Below are positions 18,127 through 29,250 of a DNA stretch of 64,000 bases, one piece after another. This stretch comes from Ambrosia x helenae (Eukaryota > Streptophyta > Magnoliopsida > Asterales > Asteraceae). The stretch spans positions 100,832,187-100,896,186 of the forward strand of contig CM061226.1 in the NCBI GenBank assembly GCA_030844895.1, read 5' to 3'. The first letter of the stretch is position 1, and the number at the start of each line of letters is the position of its first letter. A program made the translations under genes and the position numbers. The notes under the pieces are model-generated. The model worked only from the letters and a program-made list of their open reading frames with translations. It did no database searches and was not told where the DNA came from.

Positions 18127-20607
18127 ATGTCTGACCCTGAGTCCCAAGAGGAAGTCAACCAGATCTCTCCAAGCACAGATCAGACTTCTCCAGCCAGATC
18201 TGTGTCTTTTTCCACTCCAGGAGGCACTCCAGCTAGAACTCAGTCCCCACCTGCACATCATGGGACAACAAGCTTACAGACTCCACCTCCCACTCGTTCA
18301 GGGGTGTTTTCTCCTCTCCCTGATCTTGCCCAGACTCCCCAACGTATAGATCTTACCCCTAAAGGAGTGGAAAGAAACTTCCTGCAGCTTAGATCCCTTT
18401 TGAACCAGTACGTCATGAAGGAAAGGGATAAAGGAGTCCGCCTCCGTCTAGACTATGGCGAGGAAGAGGAGGTGTCGCTCTCACCGGGGCCTCCTCCTCC
18501 TCCTCTAAATGCCACCTACAGTCATAGACCACGACTCGGAAGCAGTAACGCTGGCCCCAGCAACACATTCTCCACTTCTCAGCATGAGACAAGGTCCAGC
18601 CCCACCGCTTTCCCACTGTTTACCACCCAAACTGCCACTACTGGCACACCACTTGGGCATGAAGTCACCCTGGATCAGCTTCTACAGTCATCAATATCCA
18701 GTGTCCCACCACCGGTAGCCACTTCATGGGATCAAGCCATGGCTTCGCTCCCCATGGCTAGGAACGCTTCCATGAGCATCCCCATGGTGACTAGCAACGT
18801 GGCCACAACCGAAAACCTCCAAGGTTTTAACCTCATGCCCTATATGATATCACAAGTGATGGTTAACTTCCCTTGGCAGCAGCTCATCAGTCAAGCCATC
18901 GCTGCTCAACAGGGGACTCCGGTCGGAATGACCAACAACAGGACAGAACACCCTGTCAACCCACCCTACAAGCCGAACAGCTTATCTTGCTTCTCACCAG
19001 AAATAGCAGATTATGACTTTCCTAACAAGCTAAAGATGCCAGCTCATATAAGAACATATGATGGTTCTGATGATCCAGAAGATCACCTTCAGATCTTCTC
19101 AGGGGCAGCTCGGATCGAAAAATGGGGTGATCCTGAGTGTTGTTTAATGTTTATGCAAACCCTTGTTGGATCTGCAAGAATCTGGTTCAATGGCCTGAAG
19201 GTTGGAAGCATCCGAACCTTTGATGAACTCGGCAAAGGATTCCTAGCCAACTTTTCACAACAGAGAAGATGTGTCAAGGATGCAACCGTCATCTTCCAGA
19301 TAAAGCAAAAAGATGATGAAAGCCTGAAGAATTTCATTGAGAGGTACAAAAAAGAAGGTCTTACCTACGTTGGTGCAGATGAAAAGATGAAGGTTGCAGG
19401 GTTCATGAATGCCATCAACTTAAAATACCTCACCAGGGAGTTTAACAAAAGTCTCCCCAAAACCCTTGAAGAGGCTTTGGAAAGAGCCGAGGCCCACATC
19501 AGAGGAGAGGAGGCTGTAGACATAAAGGAGCAAAGAAAGAGGGCTTCCAACTGGAGAAGCAACAGCCCTACTCGGAAAAGAGGAAACTATGGTACCTACG
19601 ACAACAGATCCAGGAGATCTGAGCCTCGAAGGTCGGAAAGCAGGAACCCTCCAAGCAAAGACAGAAACATAAACTTTACAGCCCTCTCCAAAACTCCTCA
19701 AGAAATTCTAGCCACGGAAGAAGTCAAACACACCTTTAAACCACCTCGTCCCGTGCCTAAAAGTAAAAGAAACGAAAACTCCAACCAGTATTGTGAGTTT
19801 CACGAAGAAAAGGGACACCACACCAACGACTGCTTCCAGCTTAAGAAGAGGATCGAAGAAGCAGTTAGATCTGGCGAACTAGCCCACTTGGTTAAAGGTG
19901 TCAAAGAAAACATAGCTGATGGCAAGAAGAAAGATGTTGCCATGGTGTTTGTTGAAAGTGAAGCGCCAAGCAAACGACAGAGGTTGGAGGATTGGGAATG
20001 TCAAGGCATCTACTTCCATTGTACCAATGAAGAAAAACATTGTGATCCACTAGTCCTTGAAGCCCTTGTGGGTTCACGTCAAACACAAAAAGCCTACATA
20101 GACACCGGAGCTGCTACTGAAATCATGTTTGCAAAATACTTCAACCTTCTATGCCATGAAGAACGCTCCACGCTCAAGCCAGCCGAAGCTGCCATCAAAG
20201 GCATAGCTGACATTCCCATCAAACCCTTGGGCGAGATGGTACTCAATGTGACTTTCTCCGATGGGCAAATGCGAAGAACTGAACCGTTGACGTTCATTGT
20301 CTTAGACCTACCATCCAGTTACGATGTCATCATTGGTAGACCCGGTGTAGTAGCTTTCGATATGACCGTTTCCATCAGCCGGAAGAGTGCCAAGTTCCCC
20401 ACCAAAGAAGGAGTAGGAACCCTCCAACCATCAGCCTCTGTGCTAACGGTTGTTGAAGAACAAAGCAAACTCGGTCTCAGCATCAATCATAAATACCCTG
20501 ATCAAAGGATACGGGTAAACACAACCCTTCCTAGGGAAATTCTCTCAAAGCTTGAAGCGTTGCTAAAAAACAATGTAGATGTTTTCGCTTGGTGCCCAGT
20601 GACATGA
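18127..20607 (+). CDS. Gag-protease part of element B polyprotein
   Basis: 826 codons from the first ATG after the primer site. It opens with a Ser/Pro/Thr-rich part (1-200). A retrotransposon gag domain follows at about 293-460 (RTYDGSDDPEDHL, ARIWFNGL, FIERYKKE), then a basic Arg/Ser tract, and a Cys/His knuckle at about 555-570 (CEFHEEKGHHTNDC) of the kind seen in Tat gag proteins. The aspartic protease has DTGA at about 659-662 and IGR near 732. Gag packs the RNA and the protease matures the polyprotein. The frame ends at a stop only because one base is missing near 20600; in element A the frame continues directly into RT. This is therefore a damaged gag-pol, though Gag itself is whole. 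Confidence 0.9.
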   Translation: MSDPESQEEVNQISPSTDQTSPARSVSFSTPGGTPARTQSPPAHHGTTSLQTPPPTRSGVFSPLPDLAQTPQRIDLTPKGVERNFLQLRSLLNQYVMKERDKGVRLRLDYGEEEEVSLSPGPPPPPLNATYSHRPRLGSSNAGPSNTFSTSQHETRSSPTAFPLFTTQTATTGTPLGHEVTLDQLLQSSISSVPPPVATSWDQAMASLPMARNASMSIPMVTSNVATTENLQGFNLMPYMISQVMVNFPWQQLISQAIAAQQGTPVGMTNNRTEHPVNPPYKPNSLSCFSPEIADYDFPNKLKMPAHIRTYDGSDDPEDHLQIFSGAARIEKWGDPECCLMFMQTLVGSARIWFNGLKVGSIRTFDELGKGFLANFSQQRRCVKDATVIFQIKQKDDESLKNFIERYKKEGLTYVGADEKMKVAGFMNAINLKYLTREFNKSLPKTLEEALERAEAHIRGEEAVDIKEQRKRASNWRSNSPTRKRGNYGTYDNRSRRSEPRRSESRNPPSKDRNINFTALSKTPQEILATEEVKHTFKPPRPVPKSKRNENSNQYCEFHEEKGHHTNDCFQLKKRIEEAVRSGELAHLVKGVKENIADGKKKDVAMVFVESEAPSKRQRLEDWECQGIYFHCTNEEKHCDPLVLEALVGSRQTQKAYIDTGAATEIMFAKYFNLLCHEERSTLKPAEAAIKGIADIPIKPLGEMVLNVTFSDGQMRRTEPLTFIVLDLPSSYDVIIGRPGVVAFDMTVSISRKSAKFPTKEGVGTLQPSASVLTVVEEQSKLGLSINHKYPDQRIRVNTTLPREILSKLEALLKNNVDVFAWCPVT

Positions 20608-23600
20608 CAGGGATCCCACGTGATATTGCTGAGCATGAACTCAAAGTTCCCCAAAACATCAAACCAATAGTGCAAAAGAAAAGAAGCCTTGCACCAGAAC
20701 GAAGCAGAGCAGCTTGCCAGGAGGTTGACAAACTGGTCGAAGCAGGAATCCTCCGAGAGGTCAAATACCAATCCTGGGTTGCAAACCCAGTGATGGTTAA
20801 GAAACCTGACGACTCATGGAGGATGTGCATAGACTTCAAAGACCTCAATAAAGCTTGCCCAAAGGATTGCTACCCTTTACCGGAGGTGGATTTGAAAGTT
20901 GACTCGTTGACAGGTTACCTTTGAACCTAAAAACAACTTTTAAGTTATTCAACACCTCCCAAATTTGTTTCTTTTCACATAATGCATGCTTACAAGCTAA
21001 CCCTTCAACAGGTTTCCCCTTCAAATGCTTTTTGGATGCCTATAAAGGTTATCACCAAATACAAATGAAGGAGGAAGATGAAGAAAAGACTGCTTTCCAT
21101 ACTGACAAGGGTATCTTTTGTTATAAAAAGATGCCCTTCGGCTTAAAAAATGCAGGTGCCACCTATCAAAGGTTGGTCGACAAAGCCTTTACCGAACAAA
21201 TTGGTAGGAACATGGAAGCATACGTGGATGATTTGGTTATCAAAAGCAAGACTGAGGATGAAATGCTTGAAGATATACAAGAAACCTTCAACAATCTCAT
21301 GAAGATCAACATGAAACTAAATCCCATCAAGTGTTCCTTCGGTTTTGAAGAAGGGAAATTCTTGGGTCATGTTGTAGGAAAACAAAGCATAAAAGCTAAC
21401 CCGAACAAGGTTCAAGCCATCCTCAAAATGAAGTCACCACAAACCAAGAAAGAAGTGGAAAGCTTGAACGACAAGCTTGCCGCCTTGAAGCGTTTCGTGT
21501 CGAAACTCGCTGAAAAATCCCTTCCTTTCTTCAAGACCCTCAAAGGTTGTGCTGACAAAAAGAACTTCAGGTGGACAGAAGAAGCAGAAGAAGCCTTCAA
21601 CGCTATGAAACATTACTTGGCTTCCCACCATTGCAGCACCTGAAGCAGGGGAAACGATCTCTGTCTATCTTTCAGTCACTGAAGAAGCCTTCAGCGCTGT
21701 TCTCACTATCGAAAGAGAAAAAGCCCAGGTACCCGTTTATTTCTTCAGTAAAACCTTAAAGTTAGCAGAGGTCAAGTACCCTCCTTTGGAAAAATTAGCC
21801 TTGGCCCTGGTACAAACGGCCAGAAGGCTTCGAAGGTACTTTCAAGCACATCCTATTCAAGTAGTCACTGACCAACCAATCAAGAATGTGCTTGAAAGGC
21901 CTGAAACCTCGGGACGACTAGCCAAGTGGGCCGTTGAGCTAGGTGAACACAAAATCACCTACGTCCCGAGAAAAGCAATAAAAGCACAAATACTTGCTGA
22001 TTTCATTGCTGAAATTCCAAGGGTAGAAACTGCTGAGGTTAACATGACCATGGACGAACCTCTCGATCCTGAAGCCTGGAAGCTTTACACAGATGGAGCT
22101 TCCAGCGTTGAAGGCTCGGGAGCTGGTCTTATATTAATCAGTCCTGAAGGGTTAGAATTCACATATGCCCTTCGTTTGGAATTTCAGACAACAAACAACG
22201 AAGCCGAATATGAAGCTCTGATCGCAGGACTCAAGCTTGCAAAAAAGATGATGGTTCACAAGCTTCAAGTGTTCACCGATTCACTACTGGTCTCTAGCTA
22301 AGTGAACGATAGCTACATTGCCAAAGAACCCAACATGAAAAAATACAAAGAGAAAGCCAAGGAAATCATGAACACTTTCCAACAATGCAAGATCAAGCAA
22401 GTTCCAAGGTCTCACAACAAAAAGGCTGACGCGCTAAGCAAGCTCGCCTCGTTAACCTTTGCTCACCTCACTAAGAAAGTATTGGTTGAGGTAATCAAGC
22501 ATCCTGCCATATCAGAGTTGGAAGTCCAAGACGTCATCACTGAAAATGAACCAAACTGGATGACTCCGTTTGTAAGGTTCCTTCAAAAGGGAGAACTACC
22601 ACAGGACCCTGTTGAAGCTGAAAGGATCCGAAACAAATCGAAGCACTATACCATACAAGATGAGATGCTTTACAAAAAAGGGTATCTAGCTCCACTGCTC
22701 CGATGTGTCGGACCCGAACAGAGCAAGTACCTGATTAAGGAAGTTCATGAAGGAATCTGCGGAGCCCACTGTGGTCCAAGGTCAGTTGTGGCAAAACTTA
22801 TGAACCTGGGATATTTCTGGCCCTCCATGCATCGTGATGCATCAGAACAGCTGAAAAGATGTGAAGCCTGCCAACTTCACGCCCCGGTCCCCAAAAGTCC
22901 CAAGCATGATTTGGTGCCTGTTAATTCAGCTTGGCCGTTCTACAAATGGGGAATGGATATCGTTGGACCCTTCCCACCAGCAAAAGGAGGGGTTAAATTC
23001 TTATTGGTGGCAGTAGATTACTTCACAAAATGCCCAGAAGTGAAGCCCTTGGGGAAAATATCCGGGAAAAAGATAATTGACTTCGTTTGGGAAAACATCA
23101 TTTGCCGGTATGGCCTACCTGGGGTGCTTGTGACGGACAACGGCAAGCAATTTGCAGAGAAACCATTCAGTGCTTGGTGCAAGGAGTACCGGATAACCCA
23201 AGTCTTCAGTTCTGTGGCCTACCCCCAGTCGAACGGTCAAGTCGAAAGAACGAATAGGAGTGTGTTTGAAGGGATCAAGGCTAGACTAGGCAGACAAGGA
23301 AGAAACTGGGTGGAAGAACTGCCGAGCGTTCTCTGGGAAATTCGAACCACTGAGAAGACAAGCAACAAGAAAACGCCTTACAGCCTTACCTTTGGATCTG
23401 AAGCAGTAATACCTGCTGAAATCGGAATCACCACACCAAGAACCTTTCATGTCGATGTCCAGGCAAATGAACAAGAATCATTGCTTAACCTTGATCTCCT
23501 GGAAGAAGCAAGGGACTCAGCAGCAATCCGTGAAGCTCAATACAAACAAAAGATGGAGTCCTACTACAACGCCAGAGTTAAGCACGAACGATTCAAGCCC

Positions 23601-23789
23601 GACGACCTGGTTTTGAGAAACAACGAAGCAAGCAAGAAGGAAAGTCAAGGGAAGCTAGGACCCAAGTGGGATGGCCCATACACTATCCTAGAATCCCACA
23701 AAGGGGGATCCTATAAACTGGCAAGCATGGAAGGCAAAAAACTCCCCCGTCACTGGAACGGCAAGAACCTCAAAAGGTTCTTTGTTTAA
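20589..23789 (+). pseudogene. Broken pol of element B (RT-RH-aRH-INT)
   Basis: Homologous along its whole length to the pol of element A. RT has YVDD at 21221-21232. The first RNase H again lacks the usual first aspartate (VYLSVTEEA). The archaeal-type RNase H (TDGASSVEGSGAG) starts near 22090. Integrase has a zinc finger near 22740-22880 and DDE-type motifs GMDIVGP, VTDNGKQF and NGQVERTN. Lesions: one base lost near 20600, a 98-bp insertion at 20914-21011 that looks like an intron, a frame slip near 21622 and an in-frame TAA at 22299-22301 where element A has CAG (Gln). After the stop the frame is open to 23789. Confidence 0.9.
20914..21011 (+). other. Intron-like 98-bp insertion inside the RT of element B
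   Basis: It starts GTTACC after ...GACAG and ends CTTCAACAG before GTTTCC, with a CTAAC branch-point candidate near 20996 and an AT-rich body. Removing it restores the RT frame exactly at the place where element A reads straight through (LAG-FQYKCF against LTG-FPFKCF). The sequence ACAGGTT is repeated at both edges. It contains an in-frame stop if not removed. Confidence 0.7.
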
Positions 23790-24500
23790 GTTGTAACTAA
23801 ATGTTGTTCTTTTCCAAATGATGTAATGTTATCCCATCTAATGAATGAAAGGATCATTTGATCCTCTTTTAGAAACTTTGTCTTTCTATCCTAAGTTCAG
23901 GTTGAGAACCTTGCAAGAAACTCCATGGTAGAGACCATGTAAGGGGATGAGCTCCCAGGCCATATCGCTCAATAGGTTCGAGGGATAAACGGACCTATAT
24001 AAGGGGTGAGTTCCTAAATCAATCCTACTCCATGAGATAAACAAAAAACACTTTTAAGAATCTCATAGACAGGTTTGAACAACCTACACCAATCGTTCCT
24101 TAAGTTTAGAAAACAAACTTACGAAAATATATCGAAAACACTTGATTAAGTGTTGTATATAGGATAGATGGTGACATGTTTGCCTAGACTACCTTAAGGA
24201 TGAATGACTGCAGCATTCAACCTTTGAAGGTGCTACCGGATAAACATTCCCAAACAGCAAAGACAAACATAAATGACAACAGAAAAACAACAATAAAACT
24301 TAAACGCCAGCCACAAAGACTTAACATTTAAAGGCTTTTAACAAAGCCAACAAGTAGCATAATTGTTCAAAGGGCTACATCCCATCACTACCAAGGAACC
24401 ATTGAAGGTTCCAACAAAAGATAAAAAGTACTTAGAAACACAAACACAAAGTTAATTGTTTTAACAAACCAAGATGCTAAGAAAGCTACGAATGGGAAGT
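23790..24500. other. Post-pol spacer of element B, no gene
   Basis: Non-coding. It shares the phrases GGGGATGAGCTCCCAGGCC (near 23943) and GGGGTGAGTTCC (near 24002) with the same spacer in element A. Confidence 0.6.
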
Positions 24501-26731
24501 TCAGACATCACCACCAGACTCCGAAGGCTTAGAGGCTTCATCCTCATTCACTACCTTGACCACCTTCGCCTTCTTTGCCTTCTTCCCTTTCTTTGGAACC
24601 TTCTCCACAAGTTCAGCTTCAGAAGCTTCAACACTAGCATCCTTGGAAAATGTTTCAGCCACATCCAACGTCTCTTCACTATCACCAGAATGTGCCCTCT
24701 TCCTTGAAACAGATTGAAGCACCTTTGCAAAAACAACTTCGTTTAAACCAGCAGGCTTCAATTCTTTCAGCTCCTTCAAGGGTTTTCCATAGTAGGAAGA
24801 GACTTGTGCAACATAAGGATAGCTGGAGTGTTCCATCTTAAGGACAGTCTCCTTAAAAACATCCAAGGAGTCAGGCTAATAAAAGGGAGATTCTTCCAAA
24901 ACTTGGCCAGACTCATGAGCTTTAAACCCTGCAACAAAACCAGCATGCTTACCATGGGTCAAAAGCTTGGTATATACCTCCCCAAGGGCAGAGTTGAATT
25001 CGGTGGAATGAAGAAGGTAGGTAACGACTTGCTGAAATCCTTCTTCAATCAGCCATTTGTTATCACTTTGGGCAGCAGCAAGGGAAGCCTCCAACCCCTT
25101 CTTTTCACTTTCAAAAGCCTTTTTCTCTGCTTCCAAAGCCAATTGATCTGCCTCCACCTTAAGAATAGCAGCTTCATGCCTTGCCATCTCAGCCTCATGC
25201 CCTTTCTTCAGTTCATCAATAAGGGAAATCAAAGTAACCTCCTTCTTAGCATACTCCTCAGCATCCTTCTTCATGTCAGCAATGGACTGTTTCATCTCCC
25301 TCTTCTTCTTGGCAAAGTCACTATACTTACCCATAACCTTCCTAAACCTACTAATCCCATCTGGAAGCATAGCAGCAAGGTTACAGGCACCCACCATCAT
25401 CTTTGCCAGCAGAGCATCATCATCCAAACCCTCAAGACAAGCCTTGGCACCAGGAGTAGCAAAGTGTGCAAGAACCTCCTCACAAATAGCCGAAGACTTA
25501 AAGTTGTCACTAGACTTCACGTTCCACCCAGGAACATACAGACCTTCCTCATCAAAGCTAGCTGACACATCTGTTTCTTTCACCACTCCAACCTTCACCT
25601 TTTTACCCTTACCTTTCTTAACAACAACATCCACAGGAACATCATCCATGGTCTGATCTTGCTCATCTTCAGAATCCTCAATATCATCACTAACCGTCAC
25701 TGCTTCAGAAGGATCAGCAGGCTTAGCAGCCTTCAAAAGCTGCCTGCTTGACCTCCTTGTTGAAGCCTTGGAAGAACTGGCTTTAGCAAAACCCTTCACA
25801 TTAGGGACAGCAACATAGTTGGTCCCATCATACCTCCCTTTCTGATATTTGGTCAGTGCATCTTCCCCATCTGCTGCTTCAGCATCAGAAAATACAACGC
25901 CCGAAGCATCATCACCTTTGATAAAGTCAAGAGCCGACATAACTGCAAAAAACAGAACGCATAAGGAAGAAACAAAGAAAGCAAAAGAAATCAACAATAA
26001 ACAAAATTCATACCCTGACCATCCTTCATCACAACAGGATCTCTACCCGGCTTGTCCCAACGAGTGCTAATACCGGATAATACTAAGAAGGGTTCAGCAA
26101 ATGGACGAAGCCTTGAAGGACAGGTTCTAAGAGTCGTTAGGAAGGTATCATCTAGTTCAGACTCTGAGGGTTCCCCTTCATTAAGAACGGCCTCGGGATG
26201 CCTCCACACAGGCTTAAAAGGGAAAATAGAATCAGACACCCAAAAGAACCTATTCTTCCATTGACCAACCGTCGTAACATGGGAAGAAAGAAGGTTAGTC
26301 TCCACTGATGACCCCTCGAAGGTGAACCAGTCACCATTCTTGGCAAGGCGAAAAAATCGCCTGAACATCAATAGAGTAGGATCATACCCTAGGGCTCTAC
26401 AAAGACATTCAAAGTGTAAAACACGGCCAACACCATGTGGGTGGATCTGACCAAGGGAAACCCTATAATACTCAAGAACATTCAACAAAAATACAGAAAA
26501 AGGATAACGAAGGTTTGCAAATTCAAAATGACGACAGTACAAAGCAATAGAACCAGACGGACACTCGGAAATAGAGAGTTTTTTACCAGGAGCCACAGGT
26601 TTGAATGACAAATCAATATCCCATTCGGCACAAAACGATTCTACCTCTTTCTGAGAAAGAGTTGAAAACGTAACGGCCATGTCCTTTTTAGCGCCCATTA
26701 TGCTCAAAAGGATGATCAGTAAACAAAGCAA
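24501..26731 (-). pseudogene. Antisense two-exon gene of element B, one stop
   Basis: Exon 1 ends at 26014 and exon 2 starts at 25942, separated by a 71-bp intron in the same phase and place as in element A. The first product has RYPFSVFLLNVLEYYR, RVLHFE and RRFFRLAKNGDWF, as in the putative gypsy-type transposon domain. Exon 2 has an acidic part, a coiled coil (about 25330-25070) and a Lys-rich, acidic end. The likely start is one of the Met codons between 26731 and about 26677; the first has a hydrophobic lead (MLCLLIILL) absent in element A, so a later Met is more probable. An in-frame TAG at 24878-24876 cuts off the last 125 codons. Function unknown. Confidence 0.75.
25943..26013 (-). other. 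Predicted 71-bp intron in the antisense gene of element B
   Basis: On the minus strand it begins GTATGAATTT and ends TTTTTTGCAG. It is phase 1, and the join gives DGQ-V-MSALDF, parallel to GGK-E-MSTLDF in element A. The intron body differs from that of element A although the position is the same. Confidence 0.75.
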
Positions 26732-27088
26732 GAAGAAGAAAAACTAACCTGCTGTGGTGAAAAATCACGAAACCCTAAGATGGATGAAGTGTTTGAGAGG
26801 ATGAAGATGAAGAAAAGAAAAAGGTAAAGTAAAAAATGAAGTACAAAAGGTTTAAAAAAGAAAAAATCAAACGGTTATTTAATTCAAAAAACCGTAATAA
26901 TAATGACATGCAGTAATTAGTCTGAGCGAACTGCCAGATGTCACATCAACAGTCCAATCAACATTGAAACTGCTGAGTAATAACCGCCTAAATCACAGCG
27001 AACCCTCGAACCTTTCAAGCAAATGATAAACTAGGAAAACAGTCAGAAGCTTTCAAGCTACCTCATCAAACCTTCTGACTTGGGGGGC
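26732..27088. other. Pre-LTR spacer and polypurine tract of element B
   Basis: AT-rich and non-coding. It ends with the polypurine tract ttggggggc at 27080-27088 next to the 3' LTR. Confidence 0.65.
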
Positions 27089-27688
27089 TGATGACGTGGG
27101 TAGCCTAAAGCAAACATAAATATACAACATTACTAAACAAATACTTAAAGGGTTGAAGCCTACAAGGCTTCGGACAACCAGGAGCATCCTAAGTCAAAAA
27201 GATGACTTGTCCCGTCATCTTTTTCATCGATCAAGACAGATAAGCTGATGGAGTAACATCAGCCAACAGACCGCAGGTCCATAGCAGCCACTTACCATTT
27301 GTGGGATGTCCTTTAGTTGCAACAAGGCTCAAGGCAAGATGCTTTTTCCTTAGGGAGATCCCCTTTCTCTATAAATCAGAGGCTGATTCCTCAGCTCTGG
27401 ACACACCATCACAATCACTCTCACTTCACTCTTCTAATTCTTTTGGTCTTGCACGTGGAAGAATATTTCTCTCCACTCGGATCTCTAGAACTTCTATTTC
27501 TGGTTTCGAGTACATCTCAAACCAGAACCTTAAAGCATCTAAAACAAGAAAAATAACCTTGAACCTCCTTCTACGTTTGCAACGTAGAAGGACACCACGA
27601 CCTGCGTTAGGCAAAGTGGAACCCTTGAACCCTTGAACCTCCCTTGTGACTCAGAACTATCGTTAGGCAGTTATTTGTTGTAGCAACA
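27089..27688 (+). repeat. 3' LTR of element B (600 bp)
   Basis: Same length as the 5' LTR, with four differences by eye. The TATA box is at 27370-27376 and the hairpin at 27567-27591. It is followed by the target duplication aagtg. Confidence 0.96.
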
Positions 27689-27693
27689 AAGTG

Positions 27694-28373
27694 TAAAATT
27701 TTAGATTGAAAGTGTTACAATTTACAAAAGTTTTGACTATCTGTTTAATGTCTCAAACTTGTAGGCTATTTTTAATTAAAACCATAAGGACTATTCATGT
27801 ATTTTACTCAAAGTTTCAATAACTTAACTGTAGCAAAATCAATTGCTAAAATCAGTACCAAATATCCCATAGCTAAAATAGTGATGTCATTTTCACAGTT
27901 AAGACAGTAAAAAATATAATTACATAGCAAAACCCGTAGCAAAACAAATTAAGACGAAAGTAGTAAGTATAAACAAAACTAGGATAAAAAAGTAGTATTT
28001 GCTATAGATATGATTGCAATAAGTACTTCTTCTTTTAAGGTATTAATGTTTTTTATATATGTTTCATGAGGTGTATACTTGTTTATAAGAAATATAGACT
28101 AAAAAACATCATTTTATCATGATTTTAAGCTTCACCAGCTTATAAATTCTAAAGAACCACACTTAAAAAAAAAAAAAAAAAACCTATAGCAACAAAAGTT
28201 ATCATCGGCAACAGTGGACTCAGGATTTTTCTCCAATAGGATTCACATTTTTTGGTATTCATATTTTTTAGAGCCACCGTAGTGGCAGCGCTAAATCTGC
28301 GCTAATTTTTATTTCGCGCCTTCAACACCGGAAAACAAGGGCGTTAAAATGGAATCTTGGCTTGGGGCTTTAA
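27694..28373. other. AT-rich intergenic DNA, no gene
   Basis: Before element B inserted, this sequence continued the DNA at 17452. An A run lies at 28168-28182. GC-richer sequence near 28275-28330 is unassigned. Confidence 0.45.
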
Positions 28374-29017
28374 GACCATAAATAATGGTTCATGCCCCTT
28401 AGACCATGTGTAATGGGCATTATAGGAGCATGAATAACCATAATAATGCCTCCAACACCACCCCCTTGGGCATTATATGGGCATTATGAGGGTGGGGCAT
28501 TTCTAGTATAATGCCCAAATAGAATAAAAAATATGAAAAGTAATAACTAAAAATGGCATTAAGTGGCTTTAGCCATTACACATTTTTTTAAGGGCATTAT
28601 AATAATGATGTGGTGGAAAATGCTCCATAAGTAATGGTTCATGCCCCTTAGGGGGCATTTTCCACCACATCATTATTATAATGACCTTCAAACAAATGTG
28701 TAATGGTTAAAGCCACTTAATACCCATTTTAATTATTACTTTTCATATTTTTTTATCCTATTTGGACATTATACTAAAAATGCCCTACCCTCATAATGCC
28801 CATATAATGCCCAAATGGATGGTGCCCTTTAAAAAAATGTGTAATGGTTAAAGCCACTTAATGCCCTTTTTAGTTATTACTTTCCATATTTTTATCCTAT
28901 TTGGACATTATACTAGAAATGCCCCACCCTCATAATGCCCATATAATGCCCAAGGGGATGGTGTTAGGAGCATTCTCATGCTTATTCATGCCCTTATAAT
29001 GCCCATTACACATGGTC
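28374..29017. mobile_element. Tourist-like MITE containing an inverted relative and a tandem duplication
   Basis: Outer ends GACCATAAATAATGG and, inverted, GACCATGTGTAATGG are flanked by TAA on both sides. At 28402 a second copy starts in the opposite orientation and runs to about 28626. A 24-bp phrase ending CATGCCCCTTA stands on both sides of it (about 28378-28401 and 28627-28650). Further right, about 140 bp beginning aaatgtgtaatggttaaagcc is repeated in tandem (near 28694 and 28836). A simpler relative is at 60158-60406. Confidence 0.6.
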
Positions 29018-29250
29018 TAATATATTAGCGCTTGAACAAAATGAAACCAACCAATAAAGCTTTGACAACTCAATCAATCCAACGTTTATATTTTTCAACG
29101 GCTCTCCAACGTATATTTTTCGAACGGTAATTTTTTTTAAACTTTATATATATACAAACCATATTTACATTTTATAAACCATATAACTAAAAAAACACAA
29201 CTACAAACACACAACATTTACATTTTATAAACACAATTACAAACCACAAA

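Larger units (their letters stand above)
17458..27688 (+). mobile_element. Element B: complete Tat/Retand-like LTR retrotransposon (10.2 kb)
   Basis: Two 600-bp LTRs, a perfect 5-bp target duplication aagtg (17453-17457 and 27689-27693), a tRNA-Lys-type primer site, gag, pol with two RNase H domains, an antisense gene and a polypurine tract. By eye the LTRs differ at only four sites (17512/27143, 17641/27272, 17660/27291, 17715/27346), so insertion is recent. The coding part is broken: frame slips near 20600 and 21622, a stop at 22299 and a stop in the antisense gene at 24876. It belongs to the same family as element A (same LTR ends and layout). Confidence 0.96.

Noticed and set aside
20589..20607. 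Programmed gag-pol frameshift in element B at the frame overlap
   Set aside because: Element A reads through the same site in one frame, so the missing base in B is better explained as a deletion.
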